From an uncultured Hyphomonas sp. (lineage in GTDB: Bacteria; Pseudomonadota; Alphaproteobacteria; Caulobacterales; Hyphomonadaceae), in contig NZ_OY787457.1 of the NCBI RefSeq assembly GCF_963678875.1, positions 682,001 to 746,000 on the forward strand: DNA of 64,000 nucleotides, written 5' to 3'. Shown in pieces: positions 27,768 to 36,866 of this stretch. The position numbers were made by a program, and so were the translations under genes. The notes beneath the pieces are model-generated. The model searched no databases, was not told the origin of the DNA, and saw nothing but the letters and a program-made list of their open reading frames with translations. Each line of letters starts with the position of its first letter. The first letter of the stretch is position 1.

Positions 27768-28081
27768 TGCAGCCTCAGGTCGCGTTTGCGTTCGCGTTCC
27801 TCGATGGCTTCCTTGGAATCCTTGAGACCAAGTCCGGTGGCTTCGCGCAGCAGCTTGATGGCACGGATTTTCTTGCGGGCGTCGAGTTCGGCATCAATTT
27901 CCAGCCATTTCGACATGGTCACGCGGCCGAGCGCGGCATCGATCTCCGCCGGAGTTGGCGGGGTGGGGGAGAGGCTGTTTTCTGTCTTCTTGCTGCCTGC
28001 TGTCGCACGGCCGAACAGGAACACCACGAACAGGGTGAACAGGACTTCCGGCTGCAGGATCTTGTCGAGATAGTCTTCCAT
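27764..28081 (-). CDS. membrane-anchored protein with ribosomal L7/L12 C-terminal-like domain
   Basis: A 105-residue protein. A hydrophobic helix at about 11-26 would anchor it in the membrane. After a Ser/Pro/Thr-rich linker, residues about 56-95 match the bL12 C-terminal fold: KKIRAIKLLREATGLGLKDSKEAIE. In L12 this domain contacts translation factors. Stand-alone copies of unknown role exist in bacteria. The ATG follows GGGGAGG. It is translationally coupled to the RusA-type gene. Whether the two proteins work together is unknown. Confidence 0.82.
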   Translation of the reverse strand: MEDYLDKILQPEVLFTLFVVFLFGRATAGSKKTENSLSPTPPTPAEIDAALGRVTMSKWLEIDAELDARKKIRAIKLLREATGLGLKDSKEAIEERERKRDLRLH

Positions 28082-28244
28082 GTCGGCCTCCCCATGGTCG
28101 CGGGCGATATCCCCCCATAACGGAAGCTGCCAGCAAGGGCGAGAGGCGATCCGGCGCGAATCGCCTGCTGCGGCGGCTGGAACAGTTGATTGCGGGGCGT
28201 CTTGGGGCTAGTCCGCTGCCAGCAGATCAAGGAGCTGAGCCCCC

Positions 28245-29639
28245 ATGGCCAATACCCGCACTGAATCCGATACGATGGGCCCAATCGAGGTCGCCGATGA
28301 TGTCTACTGGGGCGCCCAGGCCCAGCGCAGCCTCGGAAACTTCAAGATCGGCTGGGAAAAGCAGCCTGAGCCGGTGGTCCGCGCCATGGGGATCGTCAAG
28401 AAGGCGGCCGCGCAGGCGAACATGGATCTCGGCAAGATGGATCCGGAAATCGGCAAGGTGATCGTCGATGTCGCCGGTGAAGTGATCGAAGGCAAGCTGA
28501 ACGACCACTTCCCGCTGGTCGTGTGGCAGACGGGCTCGGGCACCCAGTCCAACATGAACACCAACGAAGTCATCTCGAACCGCGCCATCGAGATCATGGG
28601 CGGCGAGAAAGGCTCCAAGAAGCCGGTTCACCCGAACGACCATGTGAACATGTCCCAGTCGTCGAACGACTGTTTCCCGACGGCCATGCATATCGCCGCC
28701 GCTGAAGAGACCGTCCACCGCCTCGTCCCGGCGCTGAAGCATCTGCATGCTGCGCTGGATGCCAAGGCCAAGGCCTGGACCGACATCATCAAGATCGGCC
28801 GGACCCACACACAGGACGCCACGCCGGTCACGCTCGGCCAGGAATTCTCCGGCTACGCCAAGCAAGTCGAGAACGGCATCAAGCGCATCGAGATGACGCT
28901 GCCGATGCTGATGGAACTGGCGCAGGGCGGCACGGCCGTCGGCACCGGCCTCGCCTCGCCGGAAGGCTTTGCCGATCTCGTGGCCTCCAAGATCGCCGAG
29001 ATCACCGGCCTGCCGTTCACCTCCGCGCCGAACAAGTTCGAGGCGCTGGCCGCGCACGACGCGCTGGTGATGACGCATGGCGCGATCAATGCCGTGGCCA
29101 TGTCCTGCTTCAAGATCGCCAATGACATCCGCTTCCTCGGCTCGGGCCCGCGCTCCGGCCTTGGCGAGTTGGCCCTGCCGGAAAACGAGCCTGGGTCTTC
29201 GATCATGCCGGGCAAGGTGAACCCGACCCAGTGCGAAGCGCTGACGCAGGTCTGCGCGCACATCCACGGCAACAATGCCGCCATCGGCTTTGCCGGCAGC
29301 CAGGGCCATTTCGAGCTGAACGTGTTCAACCCGATGATGTCCTACAACTTCCTGCAGTCGGTCCGCCTGCTGGCAGACGCTGCGATCAGCTTCACCGACA
29401 ATTGCGTGGTCGGCATCGAGCCGCGCCTCGACAATATCGAGAAGGGCCTCAAGAACTCCCTGATGCTGGTCACCCCGCTGAAAGAGAAGTTCGGCTACGA
29501 CCGCGCCGCGAAGATCGCCAAGACGGCCCACAAGAACGGCACCACGCTGCGTGAAGAAGCCATCGCGGACGGAATCCCGGCCGAAGACTTCGACGCCATC
29601 GTCCGCCCGGAGAAAATGATCGGGCCGGATCCGCGCTAA
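28245..29639 (+). CDS. fumC: class II fumarate hydratase
   Basis: A 464-residue TCA-cycle enzyme that interconverts fumarate and malate, acting as a homotetramer. The superfamily signature GSSIMPGKVNP is present near residue 320, together with SGTQSNMNTNEV, SSNDCFPTAMH and GRTHTQDATPVTLGQEFSGY. The ATG follows AAGGAGC. Malate dehydrogenase is encoded about 25 kb away in this window. A strong terminator lies after the gene. Confidence 0.97.
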   Translation: MANTRTESDTMGPIEVADDVYWGAQAQRSLGNFKIGWEKQPEPVVRAMGIVKKAAAQANMDLGKMDPEIGKVIVDVAGEVIEGKLNDHFPLVVWQTGSGTQSNMNTNEVISNRAIEIMGGEKGSKKPVHPNDHVNMSQSSNDCFPTAMHIAAAEETVHRLVPALKHLHAALDAKAKAWTDIIKIGRTHTQDATPVTLGQEFSGYAKQVENGIKRIEMTLPMLMELAQGGTAVGTGLASPEGFADLVASKIAEITGLPFTSAPNKFEALAAHDALVMTHGAINAVAMSCFKIANDIRFLGSGPRSGLGELALPENEPGSSIMPGKVNPTQCEALTQVCAHIHGNNAAIGFAGSQGHFELNVFNPMMSYNFLQSVRLLADAAISFTDNCVVGIEPRLDNIEKGLKNSLMLVTPLKEKFGYDRAAKIAKTAHKNGTTLREEAIADGIPAEDFDAIVRPEKMIGPDPR

Positions 29640-29680
29640 GGCTGCATCCGGTTCGTTCTCTTCAGTTTTTTCTTGCTGTT

Positions 29681-29717
29681 GACCGGCCCCTCCTGCACGA
29701 GGGGCCGGTCGTTTTTT
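29681..29717 (+). terminator. rho-independent terminator after fumC
   Basis: A perfect 11-bp stem (GACCGGCCCCT at 29681-29691 with its complement at 29700-29710) is followed by GTTTTTT. It separates fumC from the SDR gene. Confidence 0.9.
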
Positions 29718-29731
29718 AGGAGGAGAGACCC

Positions 29732-30541
29732 ATGAGCATCGATTTCAGCAATCTTTATTCGGTGAAGGGCAAGACGGTCGTCATTACGGGCGGATCGCGT
29801 GGCATTGGCGAAATGCTGGCCGCCGGCTTCTTGGCCAATGGCGCGAAGGTCATCATCTCGTCCCGCAAGGCAGACGCCTGCGAGGAGACGGTGGAGCGCC
29901 TGAAGGGCGAGTATGGCGGCGAGATCTATGCGATCCCGTCCGATGTCGGTCAGATGGTCGGTATTGAACACCTCGCGGGTGAAATCGCGAAGCGCGAAGA
30001 GAAAGTCGACGTGCTGATCAACAATGCCGGTGTCGCCTGGGGTGCATCTCTGGATGAATTTCCGGAGCATGGCTGGGACAAGGTCATGGACGTCAACGTG
30101 AAGGGCGTCTTCTTCCTGACCCAGAAACTGATGCCGCTGCTGCGCAAATCGGCCAGCGCCGACAGCCCGGCCCGGGTCATCAATATCGCTTCCATCGACG
30201 GCATGCACACCTCGCCGATGAGCGGCTATTGCTATGGCACGTCCAAGGCTGCGGTGATCCACCTGACGCGCTTCATGGGTTCGCAGCTGGCCAAGGAGAA
30301 CATCCTCGTCAACGGCATCGCGCCGGGTCCGTTCCCGACCTACATGTTGTCCACCGGCGTCGGCTACAAAGGCCAGACCGAAGGCGTGGACTGGGATGCC
30401 ATCGGCTCGCGCAGCCCGTCCGGCCGCGTTGGCAAGCCGGAAGACATTGCCGGTCTCGCCATGTTCCTGTCGTCTCAGGCGTCGGCCTATATCAACGGCC
30501 ACACCATTCCGTGTGACGGCGGAATCGTCTCTGCCAGCTGA
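29732..30541 (+). CDS. short-chain dehydrogenase/reductase
   Basis: A 269-residue NAD(P)-dependent oxidoreductase of the classical SDR type. The cofactor loop is TGGSRGIG (about 20-27), NNAG follows, and the catalytic Ser/Tyr/Lys are in NIASIDG and YCYGTSKAA. The C-terminal GHTIPCDGG closes the fold. The ATG follows TAGGAGGAGAG. The substrate is unknown. It has its own transcription unit after the fumC terminator. Confidence 0.9.
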   Translation: MSIDFSNLYSVKGKTVVITGGSRGIGEMLAAGFLANGAKVIISSRKADACEETVERLKGEYGGEIYAIPSDVGQMVGIEHLAGEIAKREEKVDVLINNAGVAWGASLDEFPEHGWDKVMDVNVKGVFFLTQKLMPLLRKSASADSPARVINIASIDGMHTSPMSGYCYGTSKAAVIHLTRFMGSQLAKENILVNGIAPGPFPTYMLSTGVGYKGQTEGVDWDAIGSRSPSGRVGKPEDIAGLAMFLSSQASAYINGHTIPCDGGIVSAS

Positions 30542-30570
30542 TCCGGCAGGACGGAAAACTCAGCCATTTT

Positions 30571-30607
30571 GGCCGCGTTCTTGTTGCCCCGCAGCATGAA
30601 CGCGGCC
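30571..30607. other. perfect 10-bp dyad between the SDR and SulP genes
   Basis: GGCCGCGTTC (30571-30580) and GAACGCGGCC (30598-30607) are exact inverted repeats around a 17-nt spacer. No T-run follows. It is 50 bp before the transporter start, so it could be an operator or a leader hairpin. Confidence 0.45.
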
Positions 30608-30656
30608 ATAGGGGCGCCTGAAGCCAGCTCCCTCAAACAGAACTGACGATATTCCC

Positions 30657-32294
30657 GTGGTTAGATCGACATTTGCAGCGTTCGCCGACCGGCTCGGCGC
30701 GCAGGGCCTCTCGCAGCCCGACTTCAAGGCCTACACGCCCGCCCAGATCAAGACCGACCTTCTGGCCGGCCTGACCGTGGCGCTGGCCCTCGTGCCGGAA
30801 GCTGTGGCGTTTGCCTTCGTGGCGCATGTGCACCCGTTGGTGGGCCTCTATGCGGCGTTCATTGTCGGTCTGGTCACCGCCCTGATCGGCGGCCGTCCGG
30901 GCATGATCTCCGGCGCGACGGGCGCGCTGGCGGTGGTCATGGTCTCTCTTGTGGCGACCCATGGCGTGGAATACCTGTTTGCCACTGTGGTGCTGATGGG
31001 CATTCTTCAACTCGCGGCAGGCATCTTCCGGCTTGGTAAGTTCATCCGCCTCGTGCCGCATCCGGTGATGCTGGGCTTCGTCAACGGCCTCGCCATCGTG
31101 ATTTTCCTCGCGCAGCTGACGCAGTTCCAGGTGCCAGGCAGCGGTGAAGCGGCCGGGCACGGCATGGCTGGCGGGGAATGGCTGAGCGGCGCGCCGCTCG
31201 CGCTGATGCTGGCGTTGGTGGGCCTGACCATGGCGATCATTTGGGGCCTGCCGAAACTGACGAAGGCCATTCCGGCGCCGCTGGCGGGGATTGGCATTGT
31301 CGCTGCCGTGGTGATCGGCTTCGGGCTCGACGTCCCGCGTGTTGGCGACATGGCCTCGATCGAGGGCGGCCTGCCGCAATTCCATATTCCGAGCGTGCCG
31401 CTGAACGTGGAGACGCTGAAGATCATCCTGCCTTACGCGTTCATCCTTGCAGCCATCGGCCTGATCGAGAGCCTGCTGACGCTGAACCTTGTTGGCGAGA
31501 TGACCAACAAGCGGGGCGGAGCGAGCCAGGAATGCGTTGCGCAGGGCACGGCCAACCTGATCACCGGCTTCTTCGGCGGGATGGGCGGCTGCGCCATGAT
31601 CGGCCAGTCCATGATCAACGTGAAATCCGGCGGACGCACGCGCCTTTCGGGCCTTTCGGCGGCGCTGTTCCTGCTGGCCTTTATCCTCGTCGGCTCCAGC
31701 CTGATCGAGCAGATCCCGCTGGCAGCACTGGTCGGCGTCATGTTCATGGTCGTCATCGGCACGTTCGCCTGGAACAGCCTGCGCATCATGACCCGCATCC
31801 CGCTGACGGATGCGATTGTCATCGTGCTCGTGACCGGCGTGACGGTCGCCTATGACCTCGCCACCGCCGTGATCGTCGGCGTGATCGTCTCGGCGCTGGC
31901 CTATGCCTGGAACAATGCTCGCCGCATCCATGTGATCGAGCGTGACAGCGTCCGTACCCCCGGCGCGCATGTTTATGAGATCGAGGGTCCGCTCTTCTTC
32001 GGCTCGACGGACAAGTTCGCCGAACTCTTCCACCCGGAAAGCGACCCGGATGTGGTGATCGTGGACTTCATGCGCTCTCGTGTTGTCGACCAGTCGGCCC
32101 TGCAGGCGATCGAGGACCTGGCCGCTAAATATGCGGCGCTGGGCAAGACGCTACGCCTGCGCCATCTGTCCCGCGATTGCCACAAGCTGCTGGCCAAGGC
32201 CGGGCAATTGATGGTCGATTCCGACGATGATCCGGACTATGAGCTGGCGGTGGACTATTCCGTCCGAACCGGCGTTTTTGGCGGCGGGCACTGA
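30657..32294 (+). CDS. SulP-family anion transporter with STAS domain
   Basis: A 545-residue inner-membrane transporter. About ten to twelve membrane helices occupy residues 30-420, with the SulP-type GLTVALALVPEAVAFAFVAHVHPLVGLYAAF at the start of the core. A cytoplasmic STAS domain covers about 445-530 (VVIVDFMRSRVVDQSALQAIEDL). Transported anions in the family include sulfate and bicarbonate; the substrate here is not determined. It starts with GTG at 30657 with little ribosome binding site support. Confidence 0.9.
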   Translation: MVRSTFAAFADRLGAQGLSQPDFKAYTPAQIKTDLLAGLTVALALVPEAVAFAFVAHVHPLVGLYAAFIVGLVTALIGGRPGMISGATGALAVVMVSLVATHGVEYLFATVVLMGILQLAAGIFRLGKFIRLVPHPVMLGFVNGLAIVIFLAQLTQFQVPGSGEAAGHGMAGGEWLSGAPLALMLALVGLTMAIIWGLPKLTKAIPAPLAGIGIVAAVVIGFGLDVPRVGDMASIEGGLPQFHIPSVPLNVETLKIILPYAFILAAIGLIESLLTLNLVGEMTNKRGGASQECVAQGTANLITGFFGGMGGCAMIGQSMINVKSGGRTRLSGLSAALFLLAFILVGSSLIEQIPLAALVGVMFMVVIGTFAWNSLRIMTRIPLTDAIVIVLVTGVTVAYDLATAVIVGVIVSALAYAWNNARRIHVIERDSVRTPGAHVYEIEGPLFFGSTDKFAELFHPESDPDVVIVDFMRSRVVDQSALQAIEDLAAKYAALGKTLRLRHLSRDCHKLLAKAGQLMVDSDDDPDYELAVDYSVRTGVFGGGH

Positions 32295-32393
32295 CGCTCC
32301 ACAGGCGTCTCCAGTTCGGGGACTGACGCAGGCCATCGTAAGGCTGTATCCTTTCGCAAGAGAATCACTTCCGCCAAGAAAGGCCTGATCATC

Positions 32394-32690
32394 ATGGCAA
32401 ATCCTCCCGTCGGCTCGAAGGCCAACCCGTCCCAGTTCGACGTGCTCGACAAGCTGGGGGCAGATGAGCCTTACTTTGTGATCCGTGCGCATGACCCGCT
32501 GTCATCGGCGCTGGTGGAGCTGCACGCCTATATCGGCGCGGGCCAGTCCGGCGCAGCGCACAACAAGCTGGCTGAGATCATGGCGCTGACCGCTGCCAAG
32601 CCGCCGCGCCCGGCCTCCAGCCCGAAATACCGCGAAACTTTTGCGATTTCGCTGGCCATGGAGCAGTGGCGCGAAACTCACAAGGACTAG
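32394..32690 (+). CDS. hypothetical protein
   Basis: A 98-residue soluble protein of unknown family. The sequence DEPYFVIRAHDPLSSALVELHAYIGAG looks like an ordered alpha/beta segment; the C-terminal half is helical. The ATG follows AAAGG. It is 3 bp upstream of the acetyltransferase gene and shares an operon with it. Confidence 0.7.
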   Translation: MANPPVGSKANPSQFDVLDKLGADEPYFVIRAHDPLSSALVELHAYIGAGQSGAAHNKLAEIMALTAAKPPRPASSPKYRETFAISLAMEQWRETHKD

Positions 32691-32693
32691 GCC

Positions 32694-33284
32694 ATGGACT
32701 TGCGGGCCGGTGAATTGTCGGACCGGTACGTCACGCTCGTGCCATTCGATGTGGCCCGCGATGGGGATGACCTGCGGGCCATGGCTGAGGCGCTTGGTCC
32801 GGAGATCGAGACCTGGCCTTATTACAATCCGCCGTCGGACTGGATCGGTGCCTGGCTCGCCAATATCGAGGCGCGGACGGCTGACGGGAAGCTGCTCCCT
32901 TTCCGCGTGTCCCGCCCGGACGGGCGGTTTGCCGGGATTTCCACCTATCTCAGCCCGGACGCGATTTCACGGAATGTTGAAATCGGCATGACGATGTATA
33001 CGGCAGATGCTCAGGGGACGGAGGTAAATCCGACCACCAAGCGCCTGCTGCTGGAGCATGCGTTCGAACAGGGCGCGGTGCGAGTGCAGTTCAATGTCGA
33101 CCTGCGCAACAAGCGCTCGCAAGCGGCGGTGAAGAAGCTTGGCGCAACGCTGGAAGGCATCCACCGCAACAATCGCATCCTGTCGAATGGCGTGTTGCGG
33201 TCGACGGTCGTCTTCTCCATTCTCGCCGGAGAGTGGCCAGCGGTAAAAGCAGGCCTCGACGCCCGCCTGGCCGCATTCGAATAG
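32694..33284 (+). CDS. GNAT-family N-acetyltransferase (RimJ/RimL type)
   Basis: A 196-residue acetyl-CoA-dependent transferase. It shows the RimJ/L layout: an LVPFDVARDGDDL N-terminal strand-helix, VEIGMTMYT, then the acetyl-CoA-binding RLLLEHAFEQGAVRVQFNVDLRNKRSQAAVKKLGA segment. The GNAT Q/R-x-x-G/A loop is not obvious, as is common in this subgroup. It may modify a protein N-terminus or a small amine. The ribosome binding site AAGGAC overlaps the previous gene's end, so the two are translated together. Confidence 0.87.
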   Translation: MDLRAGELSDRYVTLVPFDVARDGDDLRAMAEALGPEIETWPYYNPPSDWIGAWLANIEARTADGKLLPFRVSRPDGRFAGISTYLSPDAISRNVEIGMTMYTADAQGTEVNPTTKRLLLEHAFEQGAVRVQFNVDLRNKRSQAAVKKLGATLEGIHRNNRILSNGVLRSTVVFSILAGEWPAVKAGLDARLAAFE

Positions 33285-33297
33285 GGGGGGGCAGGGG

Positions 33298-33492
33298 ATG
33301 AGCGAACCGGTCAACCTCAACAAGTTCCGGAAGGCCAGGGCGAAGGTCGACAAGGAACAGAAGGCCAGGGAAAACCGGGCGAAGTTCGGCCGGACAAAGG
33401 CTGAGAAACAGATCGACAAGGCCCGCGCCGACAAGCTGTCGAAACTCACCGAAGGCCATCGGCTGAAGGATGAGCCAGATCAGGATGGTTAA
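33298..33492 (+). CDS. DUF4169 family small basic protein
   Basis: A 64-residue highly charged helical protein. VNLNKFRKARAKVDKEQKA, NRAKFGRTKAEK and GHRLKDE are the conserved pattern of DUF4169, found in alphaproteobacteria. Function unknown; the composition suits nucleic-acid or ribosome contact. The ATG follows AGGGG, 13 bp after the acetyltransferase gene. Confidence 0.85.
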   Translation: MSEPVNLNKFRKARAKVDKEQKARENRAKFGRTKAEKQIDKARADKLSKLTEGHRLKDEPDQDG

Positions 33493-33563
33493 CGGGGCCT
33501 GAGCCAGCGGCCCGCACTTTGCAGCACTCCCGGAAACGCTGTTCCAATCCGGGAGGACCCAAA

Positions 33564-33689
33564 ATGGCTGGGATCGCTAAGAAACTCGTCTTCTGTGCCG
33601 CATCGTTCGGTGCCGGCATCGCATGGGGCCTGATCGCGGAAGCCGCGGAATACCAGGGCTCCCTCTCTCACATGCTGCTTGGCCACTGA
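33564..33689 (+). CDS. 41-residue single-pass membrane peptide
   Basis: A short open frame with a strong ribosome binding site (GGGAGGACCC) just before its ATG at 33564. Residues about 8-28 (LVFCAASFGAGIAWGLIAEAA) form one hydrophobic helix, followed by a short polar tail ending LLGH. The gene ends 3 bp before the stop of the convergent lipoprotein gene. No known family is recognised, and it is short enough to be missed by gene callers. Confidence 0.55.
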   Translation: MAGIAKKLVFCAASFGAGIAWGLIAEAAEYQGSLSHMLLGH

Positions 33690-33692
33690 GGC

Positions 33693-34739
33693 TCAGCTAC
33701 CCACTTCGTCTTCTTCTGCCATGGGCCAGTCCGGCTCGTGGGTGACGTTGTCCAGGAATGTGTCATCCATCCGGCGGCCTGAGACGCGCTCCAGGGCATC
33801 GAAGATCGGACGCGCTTTCTTGTCCTTCAGGAGCGGAATGCGGCTGGCCAGTTCGGCGGCGCGCGCATAGCGCAGCTGGGCCGTTTCCATGTCTCCGCGC
33901 GCCTCGGCGCAGGCCCCCAGATTGTGCAGCACAGCCGGGGCGTCCGGCCATTGACGGCCAAGCTCGTCCCATTGCGCACAAGCGCCCAGCATCTCGCCGC
34001 GCTTGGTGGCCTGCACGGCTGCGGCAAAGCGCGGGTCGTTATGTTCTTCCGGGATCAGGCCTTCGGTCATGATTTCGGCGCGGACCGTCGCATCATAAGG
34101 GGCGATATCGGTGCGGAAGCGGCGGACGGCTTCCACGGTGGCGTCTGCGATCATGCCATAGGGGGCATCCCGCGGATCATAGCTGGAGTGAACCGGGTCC
34201 CGCCAGACGCCAAGCTCCCGGCCATCATCCTCATACTCTCGGATATCGACGCAGGATTCCTGATTGGCACCGCCACCCTGCGCGTGGGTAAAGACCACAC
34301 GGCCTGTGCCGGTATCGATCAGGCGGGCCGTGACGATCACTTCCACGGTTTCTTCGGTACATTCGGTTTCGACAATCGCCCGGTGCTCGCAGTCGAAAGG
34401 TGCGTCATACTCCACGCATTTCCGGTCGCGTTCGAAGCGGGTTTCAGCTTCCCAATTGTCGATTTCGACATAGCCTTCATAGACGCCCTGCGGCTGGTTG
34501 GCGCCGCCGACGCCGAACCAGTAGGCGCCGTCCAGTACCACATCATCCAGCATGCGGGCGAACTCTTCCTCGGCAACATTGCCAGCCGGTCCGTTGAACT
34601 GGCCGACCTGCACATCGCGATAGGCCGCCGCCTCGGGAAAGGTCGGCACCATCCGGGCGCGATAGTCGTAGCCGGGGGTGGTGCAGGCGGCCATCAGAGG
34701 CAGGACGAGCAGCAGACAGGCGGACAGCAAACGACGCAT
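33693..34739 (-). CDS. lipoprotein with C-terminal repeat-like helical region
   Basis: A 348-residue predicted lipoprotein. The signal peptide ends LMAAC, giving a lipidated Cys near residue 19. The N-terminal two thirds contain strand-rich segments and several Cys (KCVEYDAPFDCEH, ETECTEE). The last third reads like a TPR hairpin: CAQWDELGRQWPDAPAVLHNLGACAEARGDMETAQLRYARAAELA. The ATG at 34739 follows AAGGATCG. A role as an envelope scaffold is possible; no specific function is known. Confidence 0.78.
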   Translation of the reverse strand: MRRLLSACLLLVLPLMAACTTPGYDYRARMVPTFPEAAAYRDVQVGQFNGPAGNVAEEEFARMLDDVVLDGAYWFGVGGANQPQGVYEGYVEIDNWEAETRFERDRKCVEYDAPFDCEHRAIVETECTEETVEVIVTARLIDTGTGRVVFTHAQGGGANQESCVDIREYEDDGRELGVWRDPVHSSYDPRDAPYGMIADATVEAVRRFRTDIAPYDATVRAEIMTEGLIPEEHNDPRFAAAVQATKRGEMLGACAQWDELGRQWPDAPAVLHNLGACAEARGDMETAQLRYARAAELASRIPLLKDKKARPIFDALERVSGRRMDDTFLDNVTHEPDWPMAEEDEVGS

Positions 34740-34900
34740 ACGGGATCGATCCTTGAATTGACTGGCATATTCCTGCCGTTTGGGACTGAACCTCAGATTA
34801 ACGCCTGTTCGGCTCGGGAATAAATTCGAAATTCCCGGAGTTTTCGCTGGCGCGTCCTTTGCCCGGAACCAATATCCCTTGTTCAACACAGGAGCTGCCC

Positions 34901-35389
34901 ATGACCCGCCACCTCGCAGAACTCAATGTCGGCCGGCTTCTGGCCCCAACGGATGACCCGCGCGTGGCAGAGTTCATGAACGCGCTCGACCTGATCAACG
35001 GCATGGGCAAGCGCATGCCGGGCTTTGTCTGGATGATGGAAGGTTCCGGAGAACCGGGCACCGGGAATACCGAGGCCAAAATCGGCGGAGACCCGCAATT
35101 CGTCTCCAACCTGACGGTGTGGGAATCGGTCGAGACACTGGAAAATTTCGTCTGGAACACGGTGCACCGCCAGTTCTATGAGCGCCGTGAGGAATGGTTC
35201 GAAGTCCTCGATAAGATGCACTTCGTCATGTGGTGGATTGAGCCGGGACACGAGCCGACGCTGGATGAAGCGCTGGAGCGGCTGGACCTGCTGAACCGGA
35301 TCGGGGACTCGGAAGAGGCGTTCGGCTGGTCCTACCTTAAGGAGGCGCGCCTGTGGCGGTCCCGCGGCTGCCGCACAGACGCGGCCTGA
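34901..35389 (+). CDS. DUF3291 family protein
   Basis: A 162-residue soluble protein matching DUF3291, which has a dimeric alpha/beta-barrel-like fold. Conserved segments are HLAELNVGRLLAPTDDPRVAEF, GFVWMM, LTVWESVETLENFVW and the C-terminal HFVMWWIEPGHEPTLDEALERL. Family function is unknown; the fold resembles small monooxygenases. The ATG follows CAGGAGC. It is divergent from the lipoprotein gene. Confidence 0.87.
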   Translation: MTRHLAELNVGRLLAPTDDPRVAEFMNALDLINGMGKRMPGFVWMMEGSGEPGTGNTEAKIGGDPQFVSNLTVWESVETLENFVWNTVHRQFYERREEWFEVLDKMHFVMWWIEPGHEPTLDEALERLDLLNRIGDSEEAFGWSYLKEARLWRSRGCRTDAA

Positions 35390-35517
35390 GCACGAAAGCG
35401 TACACCGTTAACATCAGCTCAAGCGACCCTTTACCTCCGTCACTCATGGGCCCTTCTTGACGGGGGCGTCATCCGCCTCCAACTGTCCCGAAGTCTTGCT
35501 GAGGAGGCATAAGCGAA

Positions 35518-36624
35518 ATGACGAGCCCGCTGTTCACCCCGTTCAAACTGAAAAACATGGAATTGCCAAACCGCGTGGTCATGGCACCGATGACCCGGTC
35601 GAAATCGCCGGGCGGCATACCGGGGGAGAATGTGGCGGACTATTATGCCCGCCGGGCCGCGTCCGATGTCGGCCTGATCGTGACCGAAGGTACCACGGTG
35701 CGCCGGGGCGGGGCCTCCAACGACCCGAATGTGCCGAACATCCACAAGGCCGACGCGCTGGCCGGCTGGAAGAATGTCGTGGACAAGGTGCACGCCAATC
35801 ACGGCAAGATCGCGCCGCAGATCTGGCACCAGGGTATGACCCGCAAGGTCGGTACCGGTCCGGTTCCGGAAGCACCGACGGACAGCCCGTCCGGTATCAC
35901 CCACACTGGCAAGCAGGTCATCGACGCCCCGACCACGGCCGAAGTGGACGACATGGTCATGGCCTTTGCCGAGGCAGCCGCTGACGCGCAGAAGGTCGGC
36001 TTCGACTGTATCGAACTGCACGGCGCCCACGGTTACCTGATCGACGAGTTCTTCTGGGATGCGATGAACACGCGGTCTGACAAATTTGGCGGATCGCTGC
36101 CGGAGCGCGCGACATTCGCCGCCGACATCATCCGCGAAGTGCGCAGGAAGGTCGGACCGGACATGGCGATCATCCTGCGTTATTCGCAGTGGAAACAGCA
36201 GGACTATGCCGCGCGCCTCGCCACGACGCCGCAGGCGCTGGAAGAGTTTCTGAAAGTCTTCGTCGATGCAGGCGTCGACTGCCTGCACGTGTCCCAGCGC
36301 CGCTATTGGGAACCGGAATTCCCGGAAGTGGACGGCGAGAATGGGCTGAACGGCGCGGGCTGGGCCAAGAAGCTGACCGGTCTACCCGTGATCACGGTCG
36401 GGTCCGTCGGCCTGTCGGGCGACTTCATCGGCGCGTTCCAGGGCCAGGGCTCTGGCCAGCGCTCGCTGGAAGACCTTGAAGAGCGCCTGTCACGCGGCGA
36501 GTTCGACCTTGTCGGCGTTGGCCGCGCCCTGCTGCAGGATCCGCACTGGGCAACCAAGGTGAAGGAAGGCCGCACCAGCGAGATCAGCGATTATGATGCT
36601 GCTGCGCTGGCGACTCTCTACTAA
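35518..36624 (+). CDS. Old Yellow Enzyme-family NADH:flavin oxidoreductase
   Basis: A 368-residue FMN-dependent TIM barrel. It starts LFTPFKLKNMELPNRVVMAPMTRS. The active-site segment ELHGAHGYLIDEFFWDAMN gives the substrate-binding His residues, and FGGSLPERATFAADII is also typical of the family. It probably reduces activated C=C bonds. The ATG follows GAGGAGGC. It is a single-gene unit; a putative terminator lies about 240 bp further on. Confidence 0.93.
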   Translation: MTSPLFTPFKLKNMELPNRVVMAPMTRSKSPGGIPGENVADYYARRAASDVGLIVTEGTTVRRGGASNDPNVPNIHKADALAGWKNVVDKVHANHGKIAPQIWHQGMTRKVGTGPVPEAPTDSPSGITHTGKQVIDAPTTAEVDDMVMAFAEAAADAQKVGFDCIELHGAHGYLIDEFFWDAMNTRSDKFGGSLPERATFAADIIREVRRKVGPDMAIILRYSQWKQQDYAARLATTPQALEEFLKVFVDAGVDCLHVSQRRYWEPEFPEVDGENGLNGAGWAKKLTGLPVITVGSVGLSGDFIGAFQGQGSGQRSLEDLEERLSRGEFDLVGVGRALLQDPHWATKVKEGRTSEISDYDAAALATLY

Positions 36625-36866
36625 AAAGAGAATCAACACTTGCCGATAGCGGGAAAGTGCGGCTACTTTGCCTTGCAGCGTTCGGATGCTCAGGCCTTCA
36701 GGCGGGCATTTTCCGGATGCGGTGAAGAAGGCTGGGTGGGGCGTTCTGCGCTTGGGGAAGAGTTCCGGCTGGCTGTGCCGCGTTTGTGGGAATGATGCCC
36801 GATGGAGGTGCCGGAGTGCCCGGCGTCTCCCTCGGGATGCGCGTCGCACATGCGTCCCATTTCTGG

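Noticed and set aside
30633..32033. 466-codon minus-strand frame opposite the SulP gene
   Set aside because: His/Arg-rich translation typical of antisense shadows, while the plus strand encodes a clear transporter.
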